Shown here: in pieces, positions 1 through 7,274 of the stretch | Numbering within the stretch: the stretch's first letter is position 1 | Layout of the letters: each line of letters opens with the position of its first letter | Assembly (NCBI GenBank): GCA_022701965.1 | Contig: JAKONL010000531.1 | Location: forward strand, 1 to 11,176 | Reading direction: 5' to 3' | Origin: Burkholderiaceae bacterium | Lineage (GTDB): Bacteria; Pseudomonadota; Gammaproteobacteria; Burkholderiales; Burkholderiaceae | DNA length: 11,176 nt | Made by a program: the position numbers and the translations under genes | Notes under the pieces: generated by a model | Seen by the model: only the letters and a program-made list of their open reading frames with translations | Database searches by the model: none | Told to the model about the DNA's origin: nothing

Positions 1-806
1 GGCGCGTCGACCTGCCCGAGCCGGTCTCGATCCCGATGACCGCCGCGGCCGTGACCGATACGCGGCTCGCCTCGACCGTGTCTAGCGGCGGCGCCAAGGT
101 GCAGACGGTCGAACACCTGATGTCGGCCTGCGCCGGACTGGGTATCGACAACCTGGTCATCGACATCACGGCCGACGAGGTGCCGATCCTCGACGGTTCT
201 GCCTCCTCCTTCGTGTTCCTGCTGCAGAGCGCGGGCATCGAGCTGCAGAAGGCGCCGCGGCGCTTCATCCGCGTCGTCAAGCCGGTCGAGGTGCGCGAAG
301 GCGAGGGCGCCAACGCCAAGTGGGCGCGGCTCGAGCCCTATCACGGCTTCAAGCTGAGCTTCGAGATCGACTTCGACCATCGCGTGGTCGATTCGACCGG
401 ACAGCGCGTCGAGTTCGATCTGGGCAGCGGCTCGTACAGCCGCGACATCGCGCGTGCGCGCACCTTCGGGTTCACCAAGGAGGTCGAGTACATGCGCAGC
501 AAGGGCCTGGCGCTCGGCGGCGGGCTCGACAACGCGATCGTCATGGACGACACCAAGGTGCTCAACGCCGGCGGCCTGCGCTACGACGACGAGTTCGTGA
601 AGCACAAGATCCTCGACGCCATGGGCGACCTGTACGTCGTCGGCCGGCCGCTGCTGGCCGCCTACAGCGCCTTCCGCTCGGGACACGCGCTCAACAACAA
701 GCTGCTGCGCGAGCTGCTGCTGCACGAGGACGCCCACGAGATCGTCACCTTCGACGACGCGAAGCGCGCACCGCGCGGCTTCGCCGAAATCGCGCGCGCC
801 TGGTAG
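1..806 (+). CDS. lpxC: UDP-3-O-acyl-N-acetylglucosamine deacetylase LpxC, 5' end missing
   Basis: LpxC is the cytoplasmic zinc amidase that removes the acetyl group from UDP-3-O-acyl-GlcNAc, the first committed step of lipid A synthesis. The reading frame is open from base 3, giving 267 visible residues and ending at TAG 804-806. By comparison with the roughly 305-residue E. coli enzyme, about 40 N-terminal residues lie before the window, so the internal ATG at 36 is not the start. Numbering from base 3, the family motifs are present: TVEHLMSA (Glu37, zinc ligand His38), [27 protein letters not shown] (His201, Asp205, Asp209) and [10 protein letters not shown] (His228), matching E. coli H79, H238, D242, D246 and H265. 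In this order lpxC usually closes the dcw (division and cell wall) cluster after ftsZ; those genes would lie upstream, outside the window. Identification is secure; only the 5' end is unknown. Confidence 0.97.
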   Translation, partial: RVDLPEPVSIPMTAAAVTDTRLASTVSSGGAKVQTVEHLMSACAGLGIDNLVIDITADEVPILDGSASSFVFLLQSAGIELQKAPRRFIRVVKPVEVREGEGANAKWARLEPYHGFKLSFEIDFDHRVVDSTGQRVEFDLGSGSYSRDIARARTFGFTKEVEYMRSKGLALGGGLDNAIVMDDTKVLNAGGLRYDDEFVKHKILDAMGDLYVVGRPLLAAYSAFRSGHALNNKLLRELLLHEDAHEIVTFDDAKRAPRGFAEIARAW

Positions 807-817
807 AGCCGGCCCCG

Positions 818-994
818 ATGCTGCTGTTCCGCTGGGCCATCCTCTTCCTGCTGCTGATGTGCGCGGTGTCGTTCGCGTTCTACGCCGGCACGGGTCAGAT
901 GAAATACCGGCGCTTCGGCTGGATCACCCTGAAATGGACGCTGCTGGCGGCGTTCGGCTTCTTCGCGGTGTTGATCGCCGAACGCGTGGCCTGA
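818..994 (+). CDS. 58-residue membrane protein of unknown function, downstream of lpxC
   Basis: This short gene starts at ATG 818, 11 bases after the lpxC stop, and ends at TGA 992-994. The 58-residue product has two predicted transmembrane segments, about residues 4-23 (LFRWAILFLLLMCAVSFAFY) and 38-54. They are joined by a basic stretch, KYRRFGW, that should lie in the cytoplasm by the positive-inside rule, putting both ends outside. The start is chosen because hydrophobicity begins at once there; the same frame is open further upstream but that part is an arginine-rich shadow of lpxC. No clear Shine-Dalgarno is visible, so translational coupling to lpxC is likely. I do not recognise a named family. 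The conserved-looking hydrophobic pattern and the tight spacing argue for a real gene cotranscribed with lpxC. It meets ruvC head-on, with a single base between the two stops. Confidence 0.75.
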   Translation: MLLFRWAILFLLLMCAVSFAFYAGTGQMKYRRFGWITLKWTLLAAFGFFAVLIAERVA

Positions 995-995
995 T

Positions 996-1544
996 TCAAC
1001 GCGTCCGGCCCTGCCGGTACATCCCGCTGGTACTGCGCGCGAGGCCGGACGCGTCGGCGAGCTTCGCCATCGAACTGCCGACGTGCGCATGCGTGATCGC
1101 GATGCCCAGCGCATCGGCCGCGTCGCTGCCTGGCAGCCCGGGCAGGTCGAGCAGTCGCTTGACCATTTCCTGGACCTGTTCCTTGGCGGCCTGGCCGTGG
1201 CCGGCGACCGCGCGCTTCATCTGCAGCGCGGTGTATTCGGCCACCGGCAGACCTCCGTTCACCAGCGCCGTGATGCACGCGCCGCGGGCCTGTCCGAGAA
1301 GCAGCGTGGACTGCGGATTGACGTTGACGAAGATGATCTCCACGGCGGCCGACGCCGGCTCGTAGCGCGCCACGATCTCGCCGATGCCGTCGAACAGGAC
1401 CTTGAGCCGCTCCGGCAGATTGCCGCGCACCATGTGTCTGGTGGTGATGGTGCCGCTGGCCACGTAGTGCAGCCTGTGGCCTTCGGCGTCGACCACGCCG
1501 AAGCCCGTGGTCTGCAAGCCGGGATCGATACCGAGAATTCGCAT
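996..1544 (-). CDS. ruvC: Crossover junction endodeoxyribonuclease RuvC
   Basis: RuvC is the dimeric RNase H-fold nuclease that resolves Holliday junctions driven by RuvAB during recombinational repair. The product is 182 residues, close to the 173 of E. coli. It begins [18 protein letters not shown], the canonical N-terminus. Four acidic residues expected for two-metal catalysis are present: Asp7, Glu69 (AAVEIIFV), Asp141 and Asp144 ([16 protein letters not shown]). The open frame continues 50 codons further upstream, but that extension lacks family similarity, so ATG at 1544 is the start. A TACATT hexamer lies 7 bases before it. ruvA and ruvB are not adjacent, and the upstream neighbour is a divergent DUF2809-type gene. 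The C-terminal tail (from about residue 165) is basic and less conserved. Confidence 0.96.
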   Translation of the reverse strand: MRILGIDPGLQTTGFGVVDAEGHRLHYVASGTITTRHMVRGNLPERLKVLFDGIGEIVARYEPASAAVEIIFVNVNPQSTLLLGQARGACITALVNGGLPVAEYTALQMKRAVAGHGQAAKEQVQEMVKRLLDLPGLPGSDAADALGIAITHAHVGSSMAKLADASGLARSTSGMYRQGRTR

Positions 1545-1687
1545 CCGGGCGAATGTAGTCCAGAAGCGGCGGCGCGGTCCGGTCGGGCATGAGGCGTCGA
1601 GGCAATGAGCCGGTCCTTCAGGGCCTGACGAAGTTGTTGCGAATCGCGATGCCCATCCGGGGTACGGCGCCGTCGATGATGCAGGCC
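1545..1687. promoter_or_regulatory. Divergent intergenic region between ruvC and the DUF2809 gene, with a candidate ruvC -10
   Basis: This 143-base gap separates two divergent starts. On the minus strand, TACATT (plus-strand AATGTA, 1552-1557) sits 7 bases from the ruvC ATG, placing a transcription start at or next to the start codon. No convincing -35 partner is seen. For the plus-strand gene I see no good promoter; the nearest purine-rich stretch is GGGG at 1659-1662. No inverted repeat, small ORF with coding character or terminator stands out in the rest. Confidence 0.35.
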
Positions 1688-2104
1688 ATGACATGGCGAC
1701 TCGATCTCCGCGCCTTCGCTGCGGCTCTCCTTCTCTTCGCGATGCTGGTGGCGCTCGCGACCCTCGGCGCGCACACCGGCTGGCTGCGCGGCTTCTTCGG
1801 CGACGTGCTGGCCGTGGCGTGGCTCCACTGCGTCTTCAGGAGCGTGCTCGCGGCACCGCCGCTGGCGCTCGCAGCGGCAGCGTTCGGCACGGGATGCGCG
1901 CTCGAACTGGCGCAATGCCTGGCGCGGCTGTGGCATCTGCGGATCGCCAACCCGGTGCTGCGCATCGTCCTGGGCAGCACGCCGGACTGGATGGACGTGC
2001 TGGCCTATGCGCTCGGTTTCGTCGCCGTGATGCTTGTCGAATCGGCGCTCAGGGCAGCTCGGCCGACGGCATGCGCGCCACTATCGTCGCGACGCGGCCG
2101 TTGA
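1688..2104 (+). CDS. DUF2809-type small integral membrane protein
   Basis: The product is 138 residues from ATG 1688 and has four probable membrane helices (about 10-30, 38-54, 57-78 and 103-119). The spacing of conserved features resembles DUF2809: GDVLAV near residue 38, ALELAQ near 71 (a membrane Glu and Gln), an [12 protein letters not shown] stretch at 92-103, and AYALGF just after. The function of this family is not established, and I infer only an inner-membrane protein. In-frame ATGs also exist at 1589, 1649, 1676 and 1679; 1688 is preferred because the hydrophobic domain begins shortly after it, but 1676 (better spaced from GGGG at 1659) is possible. The last 18 or so codons, basic and proline-containing, overlap the mtgA 3' end on the other strand by 56 bases. 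Confidence 0.72.
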   Translation: MTWRLDLRAFAAALLLFAMLVALATLGAHTGWLRGFFGDVLAVAWLHCVFRSVLAAPPLALAAAAFGTGCALELAQCLARLWHLRIANPVLRIVLGSTPDWMDVLAYALGFVAVMLVESALRAARPTACAPLSSRRGR

Positions 2105-2804
2105 GGTAGGGCGAGCCCGGCCGGCGCTCGAAGAATTTCGGGCTCGGCAGCATGACGGCCAGGCGCGCTGCCTCGTTCGCGCTCAGCTTCGATGCCGGTT
2201 TGCCGAAGTAGCGCTGGGCGGCGGCTTCCGCGCCGAAGACGCCTTCGCCCCATTCGACGCTGTTGAGGTAGATCTCCAGGATGCGCTCCTTGCTCAGCAG
2301 CAGTTCCAGCGCCGTCGCCAGCACCACTTCCTGGCCCTTGCGCAGCATCGTCCGCTCGCCGGACAGGAGCAGGTTCTTGGCGAGTTGCTGCGTGATGGTC
2401 GAGCCGCCGCGGATCTTCGGGGCAGCCGGCTCCTTGCCGCGGGCGCGTGCCTGCGCCGCGCGCCGTGCGGCGATCTCCTCGGCCCTGGCGTTGCGCTGGC
2501 GCGCCCGCTCGACGGCCTCCCATTCGATGCCGCGGTGATAGATGAACTCCGCATCCTCGCTGGCGATGACGGCGCGCTTGAGGTTGTCGGCGATGTCGTC
2601 GTAGGGCACCCAACGCTGCGCCCAGCCGGTACCGGTACCGGCACCGGAGCGGCCTTCGGTGGCGATGCGCCATGCCTCGGAGCGCTGGAACGCCGTCGAC
2701 TGCGGATCGACGACCGCCATCGCCGCGATGCGGACGATGAAGAACACCTGCAGCGCGATCCCCGCGGCGATCACGCAAACCAGCCAGCGAAGCACTGCGC
2801 GCAT
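2049..2804 (-). CDS. mtgA: Monofunctional biosynthetic peptidoglycan glycosyltransferase MtgA
   Basis: MtgA polymerises lipid II into glycan strands on the periplasmic face of the inner membrane. The 251-residue product has one N-terminal signal anchor (about 6-30) and a GT51 domain without a transpeptidase domain. All GT51 motifs are visible: ASEDAEFIYHRG with catalytic Glu83, RGGSTITQQLAKNLLL (132-147), RKGQE (155-159), KERILEIYLN (172-181) and AEAAAQRYFGK. The length is like E. coli MtgA (242). Two additions stand out: a Gly-Thr stretch at 53-60 encoded by a hexanucleotide repeat, and a charged Ala/Arg-rich linker at 96-130 between the first two motifs. The start is ATG at 2804, 14 bases after aroE, making mtgA the last gene of the five-gene minus-strand run. 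Its 3' end overlaps the convergent DUF2809-type gene. The association with aroE also hints at cotranscription. Confidence 0.95.
   Translation of the reverse strand: MRAVLRWLVCVIAAGIALQVFFIVRIAAMAVVDPQSTAFQRSEAWRIATEGRSGAGTGTGWAQRWVPYDDIADNLKRAVIASEDAEFIYHRGIEWEAVERARQRNARAEEIAARRAAQARARGKEPAAPKIRGGSTITQQLAKNLLLSGERTMLRKGQEVVLATALELLLSKERILEIYLNSVEWGEGVFGAEAAAQRYFGKPASKLSANEAARLAVMLPSPKFFERRPGSPYLNGRVATIVARMPSAELP
2626..2647. repeat. Short hexanucleotide tandem repeat inside mtgA
   Basis: The unit CCGGTA occurs twice, followed by CCGGCA and a final CCGG, about 3.7 units in 22 bases. It encodes the Gly-Ala-Gly-Thr-Gly-Thr-Gly stretch just after the membrane anchor of MtgA. Because the unit is a multiple of three, slippage would change the periplasmic linker length without shifting the frame. 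Confidence 0.7.
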
Positions 2805-2818
2805 GTCCGACGACCGGC

Positions 2819-3676
2819 TCAGGCCGCCGCCACGAGCAGCGCCCGCAGCTCGGCGAGCACCCGGGCGGCCGGCGGCCGCACGCCGCGCCAGATCGCGAAG
2901 GCCTCGGCGGCCTGCTCGACCAGCATGCCCAGGCCGTCGCGCGGCACGGCGCCGTGGGCCTGCGCCCAGTCCATGAAGCCCTGCGCCGCGGGGCCGTACA
3001 TCATGTCGAGCGCCAGCGCGCCGGGCTTGAGCACGCCGGCCGCGACCGGCACGTCGGCGCCCGCGAGGCTGGACGCCGTCGCGTTGACCACGACGTCGAA
3101 GCCGCCCGTCACCGCGTCGAGCGTCTGCGCCTCGATCTCGACACCGTGCGCGAACGCGAGCGCCGCATGGCGCTGGACCAGCGCGATCGCCTTCGCCAGC
3201 GTCCGGTTGGCGACCACCACGCGACGGGCGCCGGCCTCGATCAGCGGTCCGAGCACGCCGGCCGCGGCGCCGCCGGCGCCGATCAGCAGCACGTCGCGGC
3301 CGGCCAGCGCGACGCCCGCGTTGCACTGGATGTCGGCGACGAGGCCGGCGCCGTCGGTGTTGTCGCCGTGCACGCCGTCCGGTCCTCCGGTCGCGAAGCT
3401 CAGCGTGTTGACGGCGCCCGTGAGCGCCGCCCGCGGGCTCAGGTGCCGCGCGGCCAGCGCGCCCGCTTCGAACTTGAACGGCACCGTCACGTTGCAGCCG
3501 CGCGCCGTGCCGGCCGGATCGGCCCGGAAGGCATCGACCGCCTCTGCGAACGTGCCCAGCGGCACGAGGCGGCGATCGTAGGAGAGCGATTGGCCGGTGA
3601 GTTCGGCGAAGCGGGCGTGGATCCACGGCGAGCGGCTGTGCTCGACCGGATTGCCCATCACGCAGTAGAGATCCAT
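2819..3676 (-). CDS. aroE: Shikimate dehydrogenase AroE
   Basis: AroE reduces 3-dehydroshikimate to shikimate with NADPH, the fourth step of the common aromatic pathway in the cytoplasm. The product is 285 residues, slightly longer than E. coli AroE (272). The shikimate-binding SRSP motif is at 14-17 ([10 protein letters not shown]), catalytic Lys68 lies in NVTVPFK, Asn90 in GAVNT, and catalytic Asp108 in GDNTDG. The dinucleotide-binding loop is GAGGAAAG (133-140), and NRT (157-159) is the usual NADP 2'-phosphate motif. Gln255 in [10 protein letters not shown] matches the C-terminal substrate contact. The start at 3676 gives the standard N-terminus [14 protein letters not shown]. It follows the TonB-like gene by 34 bases and precedes mtgA by 14. 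It is not linked to the DAHP synthase gene at the other end of the window. Confidence 0.97.
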   Translation of the reverse strand: MDLYCVMGNPVEHSRSPWIHARFAELTGQSLSYDRRLVPLGTFAEAVDAFRADPAGTARGCNVTVPFKFEAGALAARHLSPRAALTGAVNTLSFATGGPDGVHGDNTDGAGLVADIQCNAGVALAGRDVLLIGAGGAAAGVLGPLIEAGARRVVVANRTLAKAIALVQRHAALAFAHGVEIEAQTLDAVTGGFDVVVNATASSLAGADVPVAAGVLKPGALALDMMYGPAAQGFMDWAQAHGAVPRDGLGMLVEQAAEAFAIWRGVRPPAARVLAELRALLVAAA

Positions 3677-3710
3677 GGTTCGTTACTCGTCAGGAAGCGG
3701 AATGCGCGGC

Positions 3711-4571
3711 TCAGGGAGGCGACGCCGACGACTGGGTCTCGAGCGTCTCGTCGCGCGTGAAGCGGAAGCGCGACGGCAGCACGATCTGGTCGGACTGGCG
3801 CCGCATCGCCGCCGAGAAGACGCCGAAGTTGCCGATGCTGCCCACGATCGCCTGCGCGCGGCGGTCGAGCGCGACGTTGCCGGAGGACTGGACGATCTCC
3901 ATGCCGAGCAGCCTGCCGTCGTGGTTCACGGTGACCAGCATCGTCAGCTCGCCGTAGAGCTTGCGTCCGGCGATCTCTGGAAAGTTCTCGGTGCCGCGCG
4001 CCTCGATGCGCCGACGCAGGCCGTCGACGTAGGTGGCGTAGGCGACCTCGCGCGTCGAGGGGCTAATGTAGAGCTTGCGCGGACGGGCGTTCTCCTCGTT
4101 CACGCGACGCTCGATCTCGGCGAGCAGGTTGACCAGCTCGCGCCGCCGGTCCTCGCGCGCGACGGCCTCGGCCGGGGTGTCCTGCTGGCGGGCGTCCGGC
4201 ACGGCCATCGCCGCGAGCTGTTTCCTGATCTGCGAGAGCAGGAGCATCTGCTGGGCCTGCATCGCCTCGACCTGGCGCTGCGCATCCTCGCTCGCGTCGC
4301 CGGCGGCGGTGACGGCGGACGGCGGCAGCGGGCTCGTGGCACGCCCGTGTTCGAGATCCCCGCCGCCGGCCAGCGACTTCTGCGCCACCGCGGCCGCCTT
4401 CTCGGGCCGCTCGTTGGTCGAGGCGTTGACCAGGATCACCTCCAGCGGCGTGTCCCGGAACATGCGGTCGAACGACCTCGGATCGACGAACCGGATCGCC
4501 AGCAGGGCGGCATGCGCCAGAACCGAGACGGCCAGCGCGATCTGCAGCGTGCTGAGGTTCCGGATCTTCAT
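3711..4571 (-). CDS. TonB-family energy transducer-like protein
   Basis: The 286-residue product has an N-terminal signal anchor at about residues 9-27 (LQIALAVSVLAHAALLAIRF), with the small-residue and His20 pattern typical of TonB helices (SxxxH). A long polar, predicted helical middle region follows (about 55-165, rich in Ala, Gln, Glu and Arg, coiled-coil-like around 94-160). The C-terminal TonB domain spans about 175-270, with YVDGLRRRIE, YGELTMLVTVNHDGRLLGMEIVQSSGNVALDRRA and the GVFSAAMRR segment. TonB couples proton motive force from ExbB-ExbD to outer-membrane transporters. No exbB or exbD is nearby, and the proline-rich spacer of classical TonB is absent. A structural or trafficking role is therefore as plausible as iron uptake. 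It starts 5 bases after the RNB nuclease stop, so translational coupling is likely. Confidence 0.87.
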   Translation of the reverse strand: MKIRNLSTLQIALAVSVLAHAALLAIRFVDPRSFDRMFRDTPLEVILVNASTNERPEKAAAVAQKSLAGGGDLEHGRATSPLPPSAVTAAGDASEDAQRQVEAMQAQQMLLLSQIRKQLAAMAVPDARQQDTPAEAVAREDRRRELVNLLAEIERRVNEENARPRKLYISPSTREVAYATYVDGLRRRIEARGTENFPEIAGRKLYGELTMLVTVNHDGRLLGMEIVQSSGNVALDRRAQAIVGSIGNFGVFSAAMRRQSDQIVLPSRFRFTRDETLETQSSASPP

Positions 4572-4576
4572 GCCGT

Positions 4577-6637
4577 TCAGGCGGGAGCGCCCTCCGCGGC
4601 GGCTTCGGTGTCGGAGAGGTCGACCGCGATCGCGATCGGGCCGGCGGCCTCGACCTCGTCTTCGCCGCCGTCGTCCGCCGGGGCATCGCCGGCCCCGGTC
4701 GGCAGGTCGAGTCGCTCTAGCACGGTGCCGTGCACGTCGAGCGCGATCTCGTCGATCTCGCCGAGCTTCACCCGCAGGCGTGCGCCGCGCGGTTGCTGGC
4801 CGGCCACCGGGAAGACCAGCGGCAGCGTGTCAGCGCGCACCAGCGCGCCGTTGGGCAGGTCCTTGACGACAGTGGCTTCGAGCTCGCCGATGCCCTGCTG
4901 CTGTAGGTACTTCAGTGTCCAGAAGCGTTCCATTCCGCCCTGGTAGGCGTTGTAGGTCGAATAGGCCGCGTCGAAGCCCGAGAGGATCGAGAACAGGTCG
5001 GCGTCCTTGGGCTTGAACGGCGCGACGAGCGCGGCGGTCTTGCCATGGCGCGCGGCCGCGATGATCTGCCACTGGTTGACCAGGTCGGTGTAGCGACGCA
5101 GCGGCGAGGTGCTCCAGGCATAGCTCTTCACGCCCAGGCCCGCATGCGGCAGCGAGCGTGTGCCCATGCGCACCTTGACGCCCGGTGCCAGGCTGGCCTG
5201 GCTGCGGTAGAGGCCGGGCACGCCGAGCTCGCCGAGCATCGCGCCCCAGCTGCTGTTGGCCAGGATCATCGCCTCCGAGACGATCAGGTCGAGCGGCGCG
5301 CCGCGCTGGCGCGTCGTGATGCTCACCTGTTCGTCGCCGACCGGTTCGCCTTCGTTGCCCACGAGCCGGAAGTTGTAGTCGGGCCGGTTGAAGTTCTCCG
5401 GCTTGCCGCGAACGACCTCGCGCTGCGCCTTGAGCTGCTTCGCGAGACGGAACAGGAAGCTCAGCGGGTCGCGCAGCGCGGTCACTGCGTCGGGCGTGCC
5501 GGCGGTGGTGACCGAGCCGTCTTCGAGCCAGGCCTGCGTGATGACGCCGTCGAGCTGGTCGTGGCGCAGGTTGGCGACGATCGGCACGCGTTCGAGCCGG
5601 GTCTCGGTGGCCTTGAGTTCGAGCGTGGTTTCGTCGAACTGCGCGTAGAGCGACACCGCCGGGCGCTCGCCGCCCTCGAGCAGCGTGTACGTCTGCACGA
5701 CATCGTCGGGCAGCATCGTGATCTTGTAGCCGGGCATGTAGACCGTGGACATGCGCGCGCGCGCCACCTGGTCGATCGCGCTGCCCGGCACCAGTGCGAG
5801 GGCCGGCGCGGCGATGTGCACGCCGACGGTGACCGTGCCGCTGCCCAGGCCCTGGACCGACAGCGCGTCGTCGATCTCGGTAGTCTGCGAGTCGTCGATC
5901 GAGAACGCTTGCACCTCCGCGGCCAGCGGCAGGTCGTCGGCGATGGCCGGTGCCGTGAGCGCCGGAAAGCCGGTGCCCTTGGGGAAGTTCTCGAACAGGA
6001 AACGCCGCCAGTGGAACTGGTAGGGCGAGTCGATGGCGCCGGCGCTCTCCAGCAGTTCGAGCGGCGGGCGTTGCGCGGTGCGGGAGGCCTCGACCACGGC
6101 CTTGTACTCGGGCGCGTTCTTGTCGGGCTTGAAGAGGATCCTGAAAAGCTGCTCGCGCACCGGCGCCGGGCACTCGCCGGCCACCAGCTGAGCGGCCCAT
6201 TGCGCGATCTGGGCCAGGACCTGCTTCTTCTTCTCGATGCCGGCGAGCGCCTGCTGCACGATCTCGGCGGGCGCCTTCTTGAAACGACCCTTGCCCGCGC
6301 GGCGGAAGTAGTGCGGTGCGTCGAACAGGGCGAACAGCGCCGCCGCCTGTTCGACCAGCGTCGGGTGGGCCTGGAAATAATCGACCGCGAGATCCAGGAA
6401 GCCGAATTCGCCTTCGGCGGCGAATTCCCAGGCGAGGTCGAGGTCCATGGACGCGGCCAGAGCGCGTGCTTCGGCGATCAGGTCGGCCGGAGAAGGCTTC
6501 TCGAAGCGCAGCACGACGTTCGCGCTCTTCACCTTGAGACGCTTTCCGGTGTCGAGCTCGACCTGGGTCGACGCCTCCGCTTCGGATAACACGCGGCCGC
6601 CGAGGTACTTGCCGGCTTCTTCGAACAATACAAACAT
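4577..6637 (-). CDS. RNB-domain exoribonuclease (RNase II/R superfamily)
   Basis: This 686-residue protein should degrade single-stranded RNA 3' to 5'. An N-terminal OB-like region (1-47, MFVLFEEAGKYLGGRVL) and a helical region (50-225) precede the RNB catalytic domain (about 240-580) and a C-terminal S1-like segment (585-643, GELEATVVKDLPNGALVRAD). The metal-binding motif reads IDDSQTTEIDDALSV, so Asp248, Asp256 and Asp257 match E. coli RNase II D201, D209 and D210, but Glu254 replaces D207. TSPLRRYTDLVNQW (510-523) and GGMERFW with Glu570 match the catalytic-channel motifs. An acidic, alanine-rich tail (about 648-686) follows the S1-like segment. ATG at 6637 is chosen over the longer frame to 6862, which only shadows the esterase gene. 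It lies second in the minus-strand run, 22 bases after the esterase. Whether it acts like RNase II or RNase R cannot be decided. Confidence 0.93.
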   Translation of the reverse strand: MFVLFEEAGKYLGGRVLSEAEASTQVELDTGKRLKVKSANVVLRFEKPSPADLIAEARALAASMDLDLAWEFAAEGEFGFLDLAVDYFQAHPTLVEQAAALFALFDAPHYFRRAGKGRFKKAPAEIVQQALAGIEKKKQVLAQIAQWAAQLVAGECPAPVREQLFRILFKPDKNAPEYKAVVEASRTAQRPPLELLESAGAIDSPYQFHWRRFLFENFPKGTGFPALTAPAIADDLPLAAEVQAFSIDDSQTTEIDDALSVQGLGSGTVTVGVHIAAPALALVPGSAIDQVARARMSTVYMPGYKITMLPDDVVQTYTLLEGGERPAVSLYAQFDETTLELKATETRLERVPIVANLRHDQLDGVITQAWLEDGSVTTAGTPDAVTALRDPLSFLFRLAKQLKAQREVVRGKPENFNRPDYNFRLVGNEGEPVGDEQVSITTRQRGAPLDLIVSEAMILANSSWGAMLGELGVPGLYRSQASLAPGVKVRMGTRSLPHAGLGVKSYAWSTSPLRRYTDLVNQWQIIAAARHGKTAALVAPFKPKDADLFSILSGFDAAYSTYNAYQGGMERFWTLKYLQQQGIGELEATVVKDLPNGALVRADTLPLVFPVAGQQPRGARLRVKLGEIDEIALDVHGTVLERLDLPTGAGDAPADDGGEDEVEAAGPIAIAVDLSDTEAAAEGAPA

Positions 6638-6659
6638 GGCGCTGATTCTCACATGGGGC

Positions 6660-7253
6660 TCAGGCCGGACCGACGAACGCCAGCACGTCGTCGAGGTGCT
6701 CCGTCTCGAAATCCGACAGCGCATGGTCGCCGCCCTCGAGCAGCCGGAGGCGGCTGCCAGGGTAGCGGGCCGCCATCTCGCGCCAGTCGAGCACCTCGTC
6801 GCCCTTGGCGACGATCGCGAAGACGCGTTCCGGGTGCGCGAGCGCGCCGGCCTCGAGCGCACGCAGCTCGTCGATGAACGACGGTGCGAAATGGAAGTGC
6901 TCCTCGGGGGCGTGCCAGGCGGTCTGTTCGCCGATGTAGCGGGCTAGGTCGCGCGCCGGATCGATCGCCGGATTGAGCAGCACGGCCCGGCATTGCGTCG
7001 TGCCCTGGACGAACGTGGCGTAGAAGCCGCCGAGCGACGAACCGATCACCGCCATCGATTCCCGCGGCCAGTCGGCGATGCCGTCCATCACCATCTGCAT
7101 CGCTTCGCGCGGGGAGGGCGGCAGCTGCGGGCACCACCACCGGACCTCCGGGTGGCGTCGGGCGACACGATCGGCGACGAGGCGTGCCTTGAGGGATCGG
7201 GGCGACGAGCGGAAGCCGTGCAGGTAGAGGAGATGGGTGGTGGGCTGGTGCAT
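6660..7253 (-). CDS. YqiA/UPF0227-type alpha/beta-hydrolase (predicted esterase)
   Basis: The 197-residue product is a small serine hydrolase of the YqiA/YcfP type. It begins with the signature LLYLHGFRSSPRSLKA (8-23) that forms the oxyanion region. The nucleophile elbow GSSLGG gives Ser73, the acid is probably Asp152 in AKGDEVLD, and GGDHAL supplies His177, completing the triad. E. coli YqiA (193 residues) acts on short-chain acyl and CoA esters in vitro; the physiological substrate is unknown. There is no signal peptide, so the protein should be cytoplasmic. The start at 7253 is followed at once by the conserved N-terminal motif; the frame stays open far upstream only as an antisense shadow of rodA. 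It is the first gene of the five-gene run and is divergent from rodA with 21 bases between the start codons. Confidence 0.92.
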   Translation of the reverse strand: MHQPTTHLLYLHGFRSSPRSLKARLVADRVARRHPEVRWWCPQLPPSPREAMQMVMDGIADWPRESMAVIGSSLGGFYATFVQGTTQCRAVLLNPAIDPARDLARYIGEQTAWHAPEEHFHFAPSFIDELRALEAGALAHPERVFAIVAKGDEVLDWREMAARYPGSRLRLLEGGDHALSDFETEHLDDVLAFVGPA

Positions 7254-7274
7254 GCCCGACGATAATCCGCGCCC
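7254..7274. promoter_or_regulatory. Candidate bidirectional promoter between the esterase gene and rodA
   Basis: The entire divergent intergenic region is 21 bases. Its centre holds GATAAT (plus strand, 7261-7266), which reads as GATTAT on the minus strand (7262-7267). Each hexamer lies exactly 8 bases from the ATG on its side (7275 plus; 7253 minus). Each would place the transcription start at or within a few bases of the start codon. Any -35 elements would lie inside the opposite gene; none is convincing by eye. The assignment rests on spacing and symmetry only. Confidence 0.45.

Noticed and set aside
320..817. Plus-strand frame inside lpxC leading into the small membrane gene
   Set aside because: Arg/Gln-rich shadow in the wrong frame; only the part from ATG 818 looks like a protein.
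1545..1694. Fifty-codon N-terminal extension of ruvC
   Set aside because: RuvC homologues begin at the [13 protein letters not shown] sequence, and the extension shows no family similarity.
2034..3581. Plus-strand frame of 515 codons opposite mtgA and aroE
   Set aside because: It spans two genes and their junction with shadow-type composition; both minus-strand genes have full family motifs.
5045..6589. Long plus-strand open frame (514 codons) opposite the RNB nuclease
   Set aside because: The product is Arg/Ala/Gly/His-rich with no domain; it is the usual antisense shadow in GC-rich DNA of a clearly recognisable gene.
6638..6862. Seventy-five-codon N-terminal extension of the RNB nuclease
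   Set aside because: It overlaps the esterase gene in another frame and is Arg/Ser/Ala-rich; the OB-like N-terminus starts at the ATG at 6637.
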